From contig JABCPU010000186.1 in the NCBI GenBank assembly GCA_016800925.1, positions 1 through 64,000 on the forward strand: DNA of 64,000 bases, written 5' to 3'. A program made the translations under genes and the position numbers. Below the pieces are notes generated by a model that was given only the letters and a program-made list of their open reading frames with translations, was not told where the DNA came from and searched no databases. This document shows, in pieces, positions 12,261-22,260 of this stretch; the first letter of the stretch is position 1, and every line of letters begins with the position of its first letter. Source of the stretch: Suillus spraguei (lineage: Eukaryota > Basidiomycota > Agaricomycetes > Boletales > Suillaceae).

Positions 12261-12770
12261 TTCTGTCTCGATTCCTGCTCAAATGATAGGTAAGTTCTCA
12301 TCAAATTTGAGATGTACTCGCACTCACCATGGTCTACAGTCACTCGAGGCTCGAGCAATGCGCTCTGTTTCGATTCCTTCAAAAACGGCCCCCCGCCCTC
12401 TTCAAGAACTTGAAGCACAATAATCCCTCTCCCACTCTTGCCTTCATCTCGTTTGCTCTTGCCTCTGCTTCTTCTGCTCTCGCCTCCGCTTCTTCTGCCC
12501 TTGCCTCAGCTCTGATTGCAGCCTCCGCCCAGACAGCCACATCTCCCCACTTGCACGTCTTTCATTGCAGTTGCACGCGAGATCTTGGAGCCATCTGATT
12601 CACTAGCACCTGGTAAGCAATGTTTGACGCGACGATTATCGATTAAAACTTACTATGATGTTTTTTTCTTAGATTTTGTAGATTTCTGTGATTGATGTGT
12701 AGATGACGAGCGAGTTGTTGTCGGCGTGTTGCGCGTCTATCAGTGCTTATTGAAGTAAGCACTAACATAA
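12261..12770 (+). other. Ala/Ser-rich remnant and two related short repeats at the 3' side of the Plavaka element
   Basis: Two similar segments (about 12252-12288 and 12348-12390, both with TCTGTYTCGATTCCT) are separated by an intron-like stretch. They are followed by a low-complexity run encoding Ala/Ser repeats (12455-12535) and a short coding-like tail, REILEPSDSLAP. No function can be assigned. Confidence 0.4.
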
Positions 12771-12784
12771 TACATAACATGTTT

Positions 12785-12985
12785 TTTTTTGGCGCTCAGC
12801 AGGCGCCTTATTTTACTTATTTTACTTTCAAAAATACAACTGCCTTTGATGCCTTAACCGCCTTGAAATGACTTCACTCCTTAAAATACATTTCGCTAAG
12901 GAACACACTAGTTCCTTATTCTCCTTAGCAGCCTTAGAATTAAATTTAAGGAACTTTAAGTAAGCTAAGGACCGAAAAGGAACTC
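12785..12985 (-). repeat. right subterminal AAGG motif array
   Basis: This stretch contains many CCTTA, GCCTT and CTCCTT motifs and their complements. It mirrors the left array at 4258-4510 and lies directly inside the right terminal repeat. Confidence 0.65.
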
Positions 12986-13001
12986 GATGTTTTCCTGATG
13001 T
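12977..13001 (-). repeat. right terminal inverted repeat of the Plavaka element
   Basis: Exact reverse complement of 4242-4266; on the plus strand it ends CGATGTTTTCCTGATGT. Confidence 0.85.
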
Positions 13002-14503
13002 CGTCCTGACTTATTTCAAGTATCTTCACCTATCAAAGTTGATGTCTTTCAATCCATGCTTGAAGCTGCACATCATCCAAATCCCTCGTTCTACCTCTCT
13101 GTTTGTGCAGGGCTCCGAGAAGGTTTCTGGCCTTGGGCCGATACACATTATGGGGATTATCCCTCAACATGGGAAGAGCCTAATCCTGTTCCTTCCACTA
13201 AAATTGAGCGTGCTTTTCTTCGGCTTCAAATCGAGAAGGAAGTTCAAGTTGGATGATATTCATCTAACTTTGGGCCAGACTTACTCCTGGGAATGTATTC
13301 AATGCCAATTCATGCAGTCCCTAAGGATGGAGGAAAATTTCGGCTCGTCACAAACCATAGTGCAGGAAATTATTCACTTAACTCAATGATTGTCAAAGAA
13401 GACATAGCTGGGGTAACATTGGATAATGTCCAGCATTTGGGAAATGCGCTGCGTCAGTTCAGGTTTCTGGAGGGGGATGGTCCTCTGGTAATCTGGAAGG
13501 TGGATGTCTCCGAAGCTTACCAACACATGCCAATGCATCCATTATGGCAAGTTAAGCAAATTGTTTCGTTTGAAGGCTGTCGACACGTTGATTGGTCAAA
13601 TGTCTTCGGAGGAAGAGCTTCTCAGCAAATCTTCCATGCTTTCATGTCTTTGGTCATGTGGCTAGCAGTCTTTGTGCAGCTCATCCTTGCCTATATTTAT
13701 GTGGATGATTCATTCTCATATGCCAGACTTGGCAACTATTCATTCTATGAAAAATACCAAAAAGATTTGCCATCTGATATGGTTAAACTCCTCCGACTTT
13801 GGGATGAATTAGGCATACCACACGAGGAGAAAAAGCAAATTTTTGGTTCACCCTTACCAGTCATTGGTTTCAATGTTGATCCTCAACTAATGTGGGTAAC
13901 CCTCCGAGAAGAATTGAAAGCTCGCCTAGTCTCTGAGCTTAGAACCTTCGCTTGTCACCAGCAGAGACGTACTTTGTGGGAATGTGAGCACATTGCAGGG
14001 TCTTTGAATTGGGCCCTTAATGTTGTGCCTCTCCTGCGACCTGGTCTAGCTGCATTGTATCGCAAAATGGAGGGTAAAAGTCAAACAAAGGCTCTTGTTT
14101 GGCTCAACCGAAGTATAGTTGACGAAATCCTATGGGTAGCAGAGCATCTTGAGCATTCAGATGGAATTTACCTTCTAAAGTCAGTTTCTTGGAACTCAAC
14201 TGATGTGGCATTGGCATGAAATGTCTTGTGAGTGTACTGTGATGCTTCAGGCGTCGGCTTAGGGTTTTGGTATCCATCTTTGAAGCTCGGCTTTCAAGCA
14301 TCCCTTTCACTGCGGCAAGATCCTGATATTTTCTACCATGAAGCATTATGTGTTGCTTCGGCAATCCATGATTCACTTTCTCGGCTTCCATCAGATCACC
14401 GACTGGCCATCTTTACTGACAGCCTTAACACTGTGGCAATTTTCAACTCACTGGCCATGGGAGCTCCATACAATCATCTCCTCAGATTTGTTGTCGACCT
14501 CGT

Positions 14504-15942
14504 TGTAAAGATACAACCTAACCTGGGCTGTAGATAAACTACCTCCTAAGTTAGTATGTGAGTCTTGCGCTCCGTCTAGTCTGCTTCACTTGTGAGAACA
14601 AGAGCGTTCGACCCTAAAGGGGGATGCCTATTAGTATGGTCAAGTTTGAGTCAAACTTATGTGCAAAGGAAGCGCCGTGGTTAGCAGTAAGTTGCCGTGG
14701 TCAGCGATGATACTGCTGGAACTAGCGTCATGTGTAGCGGTGCTACCGTGGTCGAGATATGGTCAGTGACAGTTGCGTCGAGCAAGCGATGTCGAGCGAT
14801 AATATCAGTGGTAACGGTAAAGCTGCGAGCGGTGCGAAGAAACAGTAAAGAAAGCCGCAGTACTTTCAGTGGTAAAGCAGCGGTGTGTGAGAAGTTCAGT
14901 CAAAATAACAGTCAAAAGTCCAGCGGTATGCCAGCAGTAATGGAGAACGAGCGTGATAGATTAATGAGCGATAAGGAACTTTAAAGACTATGTCCACTAC
15001 TGGGTAGATCCAGGGCTAGACAATAATCCTGACCTATAGTACGTGCAATGGTGTAAAATCAGGTACTGTATTGTGCGGGGTATGCGGTGCTTATATCCTA
15101 AATCGTATGTACTCGGAATACTCTAGGCAAGATCAGTAGTGCTGGAGTGTAGTAACTGCCATAAGTAAACATAGTGCGAGGCGCTGTGGCACAAGGCAAC
15201 ATGTAATAAGGCTTGCTGTAGAATCAGTGGTAACGAACATAAAACAAATGACACACCAAATGGAGCTTTGCGGACGCGGCAAGGACATGGGAGGACATCA
15301 GTACGTGGAAAGTGGTGCGGTAGTCAGTACAGTGTGCAGTAAACGTGGGATGCCGCCGGTAATGCTAAAGGGGTAAGATGGCCATGGACAAGTGGTAACT
15401 CCTATAGACATGAGACGTGTTACAATCGTATGTGCCCCTATTCATTTTTCGTCTCCTTTTACCTTGTATATTACGTAACATGACTCTGACTCATATGCTC
15501 AACGCATCTGTACTATAGTTACCTTCCTTCTTTGGATACGCACTTATGTTCTCACGTCTCTCTTGGTCCATGCGCACATATTGGCTTATTTAAGCACACT
15601 GTATTACACTTGTATACCTTACTTTAATCTTACTGGGTTTTACCTGGAATATCCTTCGCTTAGGTCTCCAACCTAAGTCGTCTTGAATCGTCTCTAAGTC
15701 TAAGCACTCCTTAGCCTTAGCCTCTATTCTTGTAGAACCTCGTAGACTTGTCTTTGAGGCTGAACCCTTGATAGTACTCGGAACGCGTTCCTTGTACTTT
15801 CACCTTGTTTTCTTCTGGACATTGTAGAACTTCCCAGCAGACTGTCTGTGTCTTTTCACTGTCGCTGGTGACGCCACCCCAGTTCGTAACAGACGAGTGT
15901 CAAAAGATGGGGTTTTAGCCCAGCGCCAATATGTTTGTTACA
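14504..15942 (-). mobile_element. solo LTR, family L4 (copy 1), itself containing an L2 solo LTR
   Basis: On the plus strand it begins TGTAAAGATACAACC and ends GTTTGTTACA. The flanks share TCGT (14500-14503 and 15943-15946). A second copy is at 28104-29552. Without the nested LTR the length is about 965 bp. It interrupts the RNase H-recombinase linker of the YR retrotransposon; discounting it restores the frame across the site. Confidence 0.85.
15418..15891 (+). mobile_element. solo LTR, family L2, inside the L4 copy
   Basis: The 474-bp sequence begins TGTTACAATCGTATG and ends AGTTCGTAACA, flanked by GACG on both sides. The empty site GAGACGAGTGTC can be seen in the other L4 copy (29500-29512), which proves the insertion. 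It is the reverse orientation of the copies at 28619, 32592 and 35526. Confidence 0.92.
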
Positions 15943-16082
15943 TCGTTCTTGCTACATCTGTTGATTTTCGTGTCTTCCACATCTCTGGTGAAAGGAATAC
16001 AGTTTCTGATCACTTGTGATGTAATCGTGAACAAGAAGCTTTAGAATGTGTTCCTGGTTTACGGATTCTACCTTTTGAACCC

Positions 16083-16826
16083 TGTCATATACCATACTTC
16101 TGATCCCAGATCTGACCATATCCGATCCGATCCGATCAATTCTATTTCTGTCTGGTCCACAGATCCTGTCCGGATCGCTCATCCAATGTGCTCACTTCTT
16201 GCACTCTATCTCCCTTGTGTATATCTGCGTCTATCTCCTTTCATCACTCATCCTGTTTCCGGTACTCCGGCTGTATATAATTCCATCCTGTGTCACTGAT
16301 CCATTACCTGTGTTTCATTTCCAATTCATGCTTACTGATCCGCTGCGCATTAACTAATAGACTTCCGTTACACTTCATACATAGCCCTCAGTCCCGGACT
16401 TGTTGATTATCTGTCTTAGATACTTACCGTATATAAACCACTTGTAGATCTCCGTAGAACCTCAGTTCAAATATCATCTTAGATTCTGCTCATTCTGTTT
16501 CCTCCGGACTTAAGACACTTTCCACTCTAAGTCATCTTCCAAGACTTAGGATTGATTCCTTTAGTCTATATCTCTGACTCTATCTTTGGATAGTCTACCT
16601 CTGTCAGTTTCTAGTTAGGAACCCATTCCGAAGCTAGCCTTAATCCTCTTTCCATCCCTACACTCCAGATAACCTTCGGATGTCCGGATCCACCACGCAA
16701 CTCCTTCCGGATCTTCGGACATATATCTCCTCTCTGAAATAAGGGGCATTACTCGACAAGGGGCACAGTGCACAAACTGAGGCCAAAGCTCTTCAGATCT
16801 TTCACCCCTTGAGTATGGTCTTAACA
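16083..16826 (+). mobile_element. solo LTR, family L1 (copy 2)
   Basis: The 744-bp sequence begins TGTCATATACCATAC and ends GTCTTAACA, with a perfect 5-bp duplication AACCC (16078-16082 and 16827-16831). It interrupts the YR retrotransposon just after PFEP of the polyprotein. Confidence 0.95.
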
Positions 16827-18079
16827 AACCCCCTCAGAATGCACTGGGGGCTGCAAAAAATGATTCCAGGACTTCAACGGGCTAAGCAACCGGTGCGGGA
16901 AGCTTGGCGATGGAACATCTCATTCACAAGCATTCTATCAATTTGGGGATGGCACTTGAACACTCAACAAATCATGCATACACGTCGGCATTAAACTCCT
17001 ATCTAACTTTCTGTGATCTTCATCATTTTCCCATTGAACCAACACCAGACACACTCTCATTCTATGTCACTTTCATGGCAACTCATGTCAACCCTCATTC
17101 AGTTGACAATTACCTTTTGGGGATTTGTAGTCTTCTAGAGGAATTTTTCCCCTCAGTACGCTCAGTCCGTTCGTCTTGCCTGGTTGCTTGTACGTTAAGA
17201 GGAGCGAAGCATCATTTTGGAACTCCTGTGAATTGTAAACTTCCATTGACTCGAGCTGATCTAGCTCGTGTCATGGGTAGTTTGCAGAATTTATCACATG
17301 ATGACAAACTTTTTATAACCTTGCTTCTCAATGGTTTCCATGGGCTGTTACGACTAGGAGAGCTAGTATGGCCGGACAAATGTGATCTCCAATTTCATCG
17401 AAAATTAACACTTCGGACCTCTGTCATTTCTGATGCCAACAAGCATTCATTCGTAATTCCATCTCATAAAACAGATCGTCATTTTGAAGGCTGTACTATT
17501 GTCATTCAGAAATCGCTCAGTCTTCCTGATCCTCACCACACTTTTGTTTCTTACCTGGAATCTCATGACGGGCTCTTTCCATTTCACTTAACATTGTGGT
17601 TGTGCAGCAATGGGATGGTCCCTACCAGATCGTGGTTCATTGGAAGATTATGACACTTCTTTCCGACTTCTATTGCAGGACACTCATTACGAGCAGGAGG
17701 AGCTACTTTGCTTGCAGTGGGTGGAGTGTCTGCTATGGAAATTCAAGCTATTGAAAGATGGTCTTCGGAATCTTTTTGAATTTATATTCGAAATTTTTTT
17801 ACTGTACTACATGCTCTTATCTTTAATGGTCGGTCCGCGCACAATGGCTGTGATCCGTTTGCAGCTGTTGATTAATCTTCTATTGTATTTGTATCTCATA
17901 CATCTCATCATTCTCGAAACTTCTTTATTCTTTTATTTATATTTTTCACCCTCCCTCCCTCCCACAAACACATTTTACAGCTTAATTCACACATTACATG
18001 TATCCCAGACTCATCTTGTGTTTTCTTGTAGTCTCGGTCTCATGTTTTTTGTCCTTAGCTAGTTCTTGGAGTATTCATT

Positions 18080-18111
18080 GGATTTTTTCAGACTCGCGTC
18101 TGGAAAAATCC
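18080..18111. repeat. hairpin at the 3' end of the YR retrotransposon
   Basis: The 14-nt arms GGATTTTTTCAGAC and GTCTGGAAAAATCC pair with one mismatch around a TCGC loop. Its position, about 230 bp after the recombinase active-site Tyr, suggests an element end or termination structure. Confidence 0.6.
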
Positions 18112-18215
18112 TTTTGCTGGCTAAACCTTACTGCCTGCACTCTAGCGAGGTATAGTGAGGCCAATTAGACTGCCCCACGAGGAATTCTTCATGCACACTA
18201 AATTAGTGATAATTA

Positions 18216-18601
18216 TGTGCAATTTCAGGCAAACTTACTACCAAGAATGCTTGACTATCAGTTAGAACATTCATGGCAGGAATTGGAGTCGTTTACAAAA
18301 ACAAATTAGAATTTGATTAAATGAGGGTATACAAACATAGGTTGTGCGTATTTATAGCAACCAATAAATGCAGGCCATACTGTAAGAATGATACATCAAA
18401 TACCTATTCTTATGATTCAGGTTTCGAGCTTAGTAGGAACAGCGACGATAATAGGAGTTTGTAGCGCGCAGAATATATTCAGCCGATTCTGATAATCTAT
18501 TATACTAACTATTTACTCTGCCACTCATATGCTCTTGTAACTCCACTATGAAGTGCATGAACCATGTCAGCCGATTGCAATATTATACTCATGTCACAAC
18601 A
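18216..18601 (-). repeat. probable 3' LTR of a copia remnant
   Basis: On the minus strand a purine-rich tract (GAGGGGGAG) is followed directly by TGTTGTGACATGAG, the usual copia polypurine tract-LTR arrangement. The far end at TGTGCAATTTCAGG (18216, plus strand) is a guess. No matching 5' LTR was identified in the window. Confidence 0.5.
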
Positions 18602-19500
18602 CTCCCCCTCAATTGGAGACATGCCCATCATGTTGGAGAGTCTCTGATGTGATGGTTTAGCTAGCGGTTTAGTGAGTACATCTGCTATCGTCCTTTCTGT
18701 AGGACAGTATACCTCTTGTATTATTTTCTCGCAAATCTTATTCCTGATGTAGTGATTCTTTACATCAAAGTGCTTTGATTTCACTGATATTGAGGGTCTT
18801 GTGTTATCACTAATGCTGCCATATTGTCTCCATACAGGATTGTTGTCCTTCCTGGGCCAATTCAAATCTTCGAATAAATATCGAAGCCACACCATGTCCT
18901 TTGCCCCATATGCCATTGCTGTATACTCTGCCTCTATTGAGGATAGCGAAATGGCATTCTGTTTCTTGGAACTCCAGGTAATGGCTCCTTCACTAAGTTT
19001 AAATACATATCCTGACACTGAGACTCTATCACGGATATCATTAGCATAATCTGCATCTGTCCACCCTTCAAATTTAACTTTGGCATTCGTGGAATCGCTT
19101 CCTTGATACTTTATTCTGAGGTTTTTTGTTCCTGTTAGATATCTTAATACCCGTTTTGCTGCTGACAATGTGCTAGTCCAGGATTTGTGGCAAAAGAACT
19201 CAGCCTTTATGTTGCATACACGATGTCTGGACGTGTCGCTCCTGCTAGATACATCAAAGATCTGACCAACGATGCATAACTATTACTTCATTCGCCTTTT
19301 GCATCAGTATCTTCCTTTTCTGACACAATTTTCAGATCCATGGGCATCCCTACTGCATTGCAGTTCTGGAGACTGTATTTCTGCAGGATTGAATCAATGT
19401 ATCATGCTTAAGACAACTTGATTGTTCTCTCGGCACGATCTCTGGTTATTTCAATTCCTACTATCTTCTTAGGTTCTCCTAGATCAGTAACATCCAATTA
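18509..19500 (-). pseudogene. Ty1/copia pol remnant (RNase H and end of reverse transcriptase)
   Basis: The readable ORF from 19168 begins AAKRVLRYLTGTKNL and contains GWTDADYANDIRDRVSVSGY, ISLSSIEAEYTAM and the ENKSCxKI-type block (NHYIRNKICEKIIQEVY), then ADVLTKPL. This is the copia RNase H domain, with its catalytic Asp and Glu present. Upstream, to about 19500, broken RT pieces such as SLMYLAGATRPDI can be followed across frames. Gag, protease, integrase and most of RT are missing. The polypurine tract overlaps the C-terminal codons. Confidence 0.85.
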
Positions 19501-19744
19501 CAATATCTCTTTTAGTTGTGTTGTCTTGATAACCGAGGGTCTTATATAAAAGTGTGTAAGGAATGTAATAACACCACAATTACACTGGGATAAGACTTCT
19601 TGCCAGTCCTCGATTAACACAGTCTACGACTTTTCTAGTTTTCGTGGTAGATAATGTGTGAGTTCTTGGGAGGCCTGCTAAACCAATCTAGTGATTAACT
19701 TAGCCAGAGCTATCTTCAGAAATCTACTCTTGGAAAACTGAGCC

Positions 19745-20040
19745 TAGGGTAGACTGTCTAGGCTGGGAACTGGGTGTACGTGGATAGATTTGTCTAGGAA
19801 AGATCCTTCTAGACAATAAACTGGGTGTGAAATAGATTGGCCTAGGAATGAACCTTCTAGGCAGTAGACTTGGGCACTTGAATAGATTGGCCTAGAAATG
19901 ATCCTTCTAGGCACTGAACATGGGAACTTGGGAAGATTGTCTAGGAATGATCCTTCTAGACAATAGACTTGGGAACTTGGGTAGAGTTGTCTAGGAATGA
20001 ACCTTCTAGACAATAGACTGGGATAGTATTCTCAAAGATA
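19745..20040. repeat. minisatellite of about 50-bp units with internal palindromes
   Basis: Five to six units of 48-51 bp occur in tandem. Each contains a palindromic core of the form GTCTAGGAATGATCCTTCTAGAC or CCTAGGAATGAACCTTCTAGG, followed by a spacer such as AATAGACTTGGGAACTTGG. It lies upstream (element-wise) of the copia pol remnant and may belong to its 5' region. Confidence 0.85.
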
Positions 20041-20825
20041 TGAGAATAGAATATGTGGACCAGATAGTGGCTGGTCAAAGATATGAACTGGAGAAACGTG
20101 GTCTCTAATATAACTGACTATTTTCCTAGGTATATCATATACCTAGCTTTGAAAATAGTATAACAAAGGGAATTCATTACCCTGCACTTGGTTTAACAAT
20201 GCTTCAAAGTGACTAACTTTGCAAGCCTTGAGAATATTTACTCCTGAAATATAGTGACAAGTGGGAGATCCTATTTTTTGGGGGGAGAATGGGCTCTCCT
20301 TTTATACATGTAGCATGGGAAAATGGTTATGTAAGCTAATATAGAGAGAACCAATCAAAATATTCATCCAAACTCAAAAGAATAGGAATAAAAGGAAAAG
20401 GTGGAGCCATGACATCATATATGACATCATAGTGGAGCAGAATGTTCTAGAAGTGAAATGGAACTGTCCAGAATGAAGTGACATCAGTATGATATCATAC
20501 CCTGTGGGTACAATTTTATGAAGTGTTTGGGGTGTCAAGGCATCCTAATAGTAAGAAATAATGGAGAAGAAGAGACAAGAATAATAGTACAAAGGAAACA
20601 GGTGAAACATAGGTTGTTTTGGTAGGTTTTTGTAGGCTTTGAACTTTTCTCTATGGTTTTCTCTAGCCAAAGTGAATAAGCCAAAGGTAAGGCTATACCT
20701 AAACCTTCAATCTTCTTCTCACATCAACTAGGTCATTATGTGATTCCCATCTCACATATGACTTTTCTTCAAACAATGCAGATTTGTGGATCAGCAGAAA
20801 TGTTTGGAAGTGTTTTGAACCAAGG
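20041..20825. other. unassigned repeat-like DNA between the copia remnant and gypsy element 1
   Basis: No gene is visible. The stretch has a two-part inverted repeat (20126-20163), in which CTATTTTC and GAAAATAG enclose CTAGGTATAT and ATATACCTAG. It also has a TATA-like CTTTTATACATG near 20297 and several TGACATCA/TGATATCAT motifs at 20410-20505. It resembles a decayed LTR promoter region, but I could not match its ends. Confidence 0.4.
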
Positions 20826-21307
20826 TGTCACAACCCACAAACGAATTAACGCAAGGGCAGAGACTAGGACTCAAACAAAGGTTATCACAAAGAGAGAGAG
20901 AGGAGCAAGGACGTCTTGGATTGCTACAGTTGTAGATACAAGAGGTTTGAACTAAAGAACTACTACAGCGAAACTAGCTAACTATATACACATATTGAAA
21001 CTGAGATATAAACTGAGTTTGAAACTACTAACCAATCATAAAATAGAAACGAGAATCGTACGATGTGATAGTTGTGACATTGTTATGACATCATATTCTA
21101 GAAGGTTCTAAGATCATGTGATACTATCTTATCTTATCTTATCTTATCCGATAGCATCATAAAAGATCTCTTCATCTTCATCAGGAAGTTCGGTTATAGA
21201 AGCGGTTATAGGTATTTCGATGGAGTTTGTGTTTGTCTTAGCGCTGGGTTTAGACGCTTTAGGGAAATTTAGAAAAGAGTCATGATTTGTATTTGGAATT
21301 CATGACA
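20826..21307 (-). repeat. 3' LTR of gypsy element 1 (family L3)
   Basis: On the plus strand it runs from TGTCACAACCCACAAA to GGAATTCATGACA (482 bp). It is nearly identical to 25799-26275; the visible differences include an extra TCTTATCTTATC repeat unit near 21130. Confidence 0.93.
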
Positions 21308-21330
21308 TTACCCCCTCTCTAGGATGAGCG

Positions 21331-22260
21331 TCATCGCGAATGTACATATGAAGGTCTGATGTTACGCGTTCTCCATTTCTTGAAATCTTCCGAATTAAGT
21401 ATAGAACCTTGAATTCTTTTGGATTTAGCCGCCGTGGGATTCTTTTTATAAAACTCCACTATAAGAATCGGGGAATTCTTTACGTTTTCTTCTGGTTCCC
21501 ATGTTGATTCTTCTATCGGATATCCTTCCCATTTTACTCGGTATTGCAGCTTTCCTCGGAATAATCGGCTATCCAATACTTCTTCTACAACAAATTCTTC
21601 CTGATCGTCAACTATGTCAGGAGGTGGTCGGGTGGGTTGAGAATGAGGGATCATTTGAGATGCATAGTATGGGGTAAGTAATTGAACGTGAAAAACCAGA
21701 TGGATCTTATAATGTGCTGGTAATTTCAATTTATAGTTCACCTCGCCAATCTTCTCTAGTATTTCAAAGGGCCCAAGACGATGATCTGACAATTTTTGAC
21801 TTAAACGACGTTGTTTAATGTTCTTTGCGTCTAGCCAGACTTTGTCTCCCTTTTTATACTGTGGTGCGTCTTTTACTCCTTTGTCATAGAATCGTTTCAT
21901 TCGTTCAGCCTTATCATTGACTACACCAGGCTTATGTTGGAGTGTAAATTCATACTCCGCCAGGAACAGACTCCATCTGGCTTGCCTTCGTGTCAATTTT
22001 TGACTTGTCATGAAATACTCGAGATTCTTATGATCAGTCCAGATCTCCACAGGATGAGGTGCTCCCTGCACATAGTGCCTCCACTCTTCTAACGCTCGAA
22101 TGATTGCTAACAATTCTTTGTCATGAATATCGTAATTTCGTTCTGCATCATTCATTGACTTTGAATAATAAGCAATGGGATGCCATAGTCCATCTTCCAT
22201 CTGTTGAGAAAGTACTGCACCAGATGCATAATCAGAAGCATCGGTCTCTATTCTTTTCTT
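21331..22260 (-). pseudogene. RNase H fused to integrase C-terminal region and chromodomain (core deleted)
   Basis: The reading frame begins in RNase H ([20 protein letters not shown], then [12 protein letters not shown] and LTRRQARW). After [12 protein letters not shown] it passes directly, without a stop, into [18 protein letters not shown] and KKGDKVWLD, which belong to the integrase C-terminal domain. The HHCC zinc finger and the whole DDE catalytic core, normally about 250 residues or more between these points, are missing. A chromodomain follows ([29 protein letters not shown]), as in chromoviruses, which bind modified histones to choose insertion sites. The junction lies near 21915. 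Without an integrase core this copy cannot integrate by itself. Confidence 0.88.

Larger units (their letters stand above)
4242..13001 (+). mobile_element. Plavaka (KDZ superfamily) DNA transposon, 8.8 kb, with captured host sequence
   Basis: A 25-bp inverted repeat bounds the region, at 4242-4266 and 12977-13001; it starts ACATCAGGAAAAC on the outer side. Both ends have dense arrays of AAGGCG/AAGGAG-type hexamers. Between them lie a C2H2 zinc-finger transposase on the plus strand (7125-11306), a companion ORF on the minus strand (4588-6908), a captured fragment of RPB1 (about 11520-12260) and an Ala/Ser-rich remnant. A 769-bp solo LTR interrupts the transposase, so this copy cannot encode its own enzyme intact. 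I could not find a matching target-site duplication: the 8 bp outside the left end (AGCCCATT) and right end (CGTCCTGA) differ. Confidence 0.8.
13023..17850 (+). pseudogene. RT-RNase H-tyrosine recombinase polyprotein of a YR retrotransposon
   Basis: The polyprotein copies the element's RNA and inserts the DNA by site-specific recombination. The N-terminal part reads LREGFWPWADTHYG, followed by reverse transcriptase with MPIHAVPKDGGKFRLVTNHS, VDVSEAYQHMP and the catalytic box YIYVDDS. RNase H follows (VYCDASGVGLGFWYP, then FTDSLNTVAIFNSL), then a linker (FHISGERNTVSDHL, PFEP). The recombinase has the Arg box GFHGLLRLGEL, the HxxR box GHSLRAGG, the downstream W (ERWSS) and the nucleophile Tyr in IYIRN. 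All pieces are in one frame once the three insertions are discounted. Premature stops lie at 13254, 14217, 14229, 16017, 16883, 17651 and 17777. All but the one at 16883 (TAA) are TGA, mostly where family members have Arg. The element is dead. Confidence 0.85.
13023..18111 (+). mobile_element. tyrosine-recombinase (DIRS/Ngaro-like) retrotransposon
   Basis: Reverse transcriptase, RNase H and tyrosine recombinase follow one another in a single original reading frame. That order and combination define the YR class of retrotransposon, which has no DDE integrase. No methyltransferase domain was seen, which favours a Ngaro-like over a classical DIRS layout. Three solo LTRs are nested inside it. A hairpin at 18080-18111 may mark the 3' end. 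The split direct repeats of Ngaro elements were not resolved, so both boundaries are approximate. Confidence 0.8.

Noticed and set aside
12329..12598. Ala/Ser-repeat ORF as a possible gene
   Set aside because: Low-complexity simple repeat in a broken part of the Plavaka element; no start context or splice structure could be supported.
4234..13009. 8-bp target-site duplication for the Plavaka element
   Set aside because: The bases next to the two ends differ, so no duplication can be claimed.
14697..14984. ORF inside the L4 LTR as a protein-coding gene
   Set aside because: It is LTR sequence shared with 28300-28620, where the frame is not conserved.
19744..20013. Reverse-strand ORF with repeated VYCLEGSFL
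   Set aside because: It is the translation of the palindromic minisatellite; unit lengths vary and are not all multiples of three.
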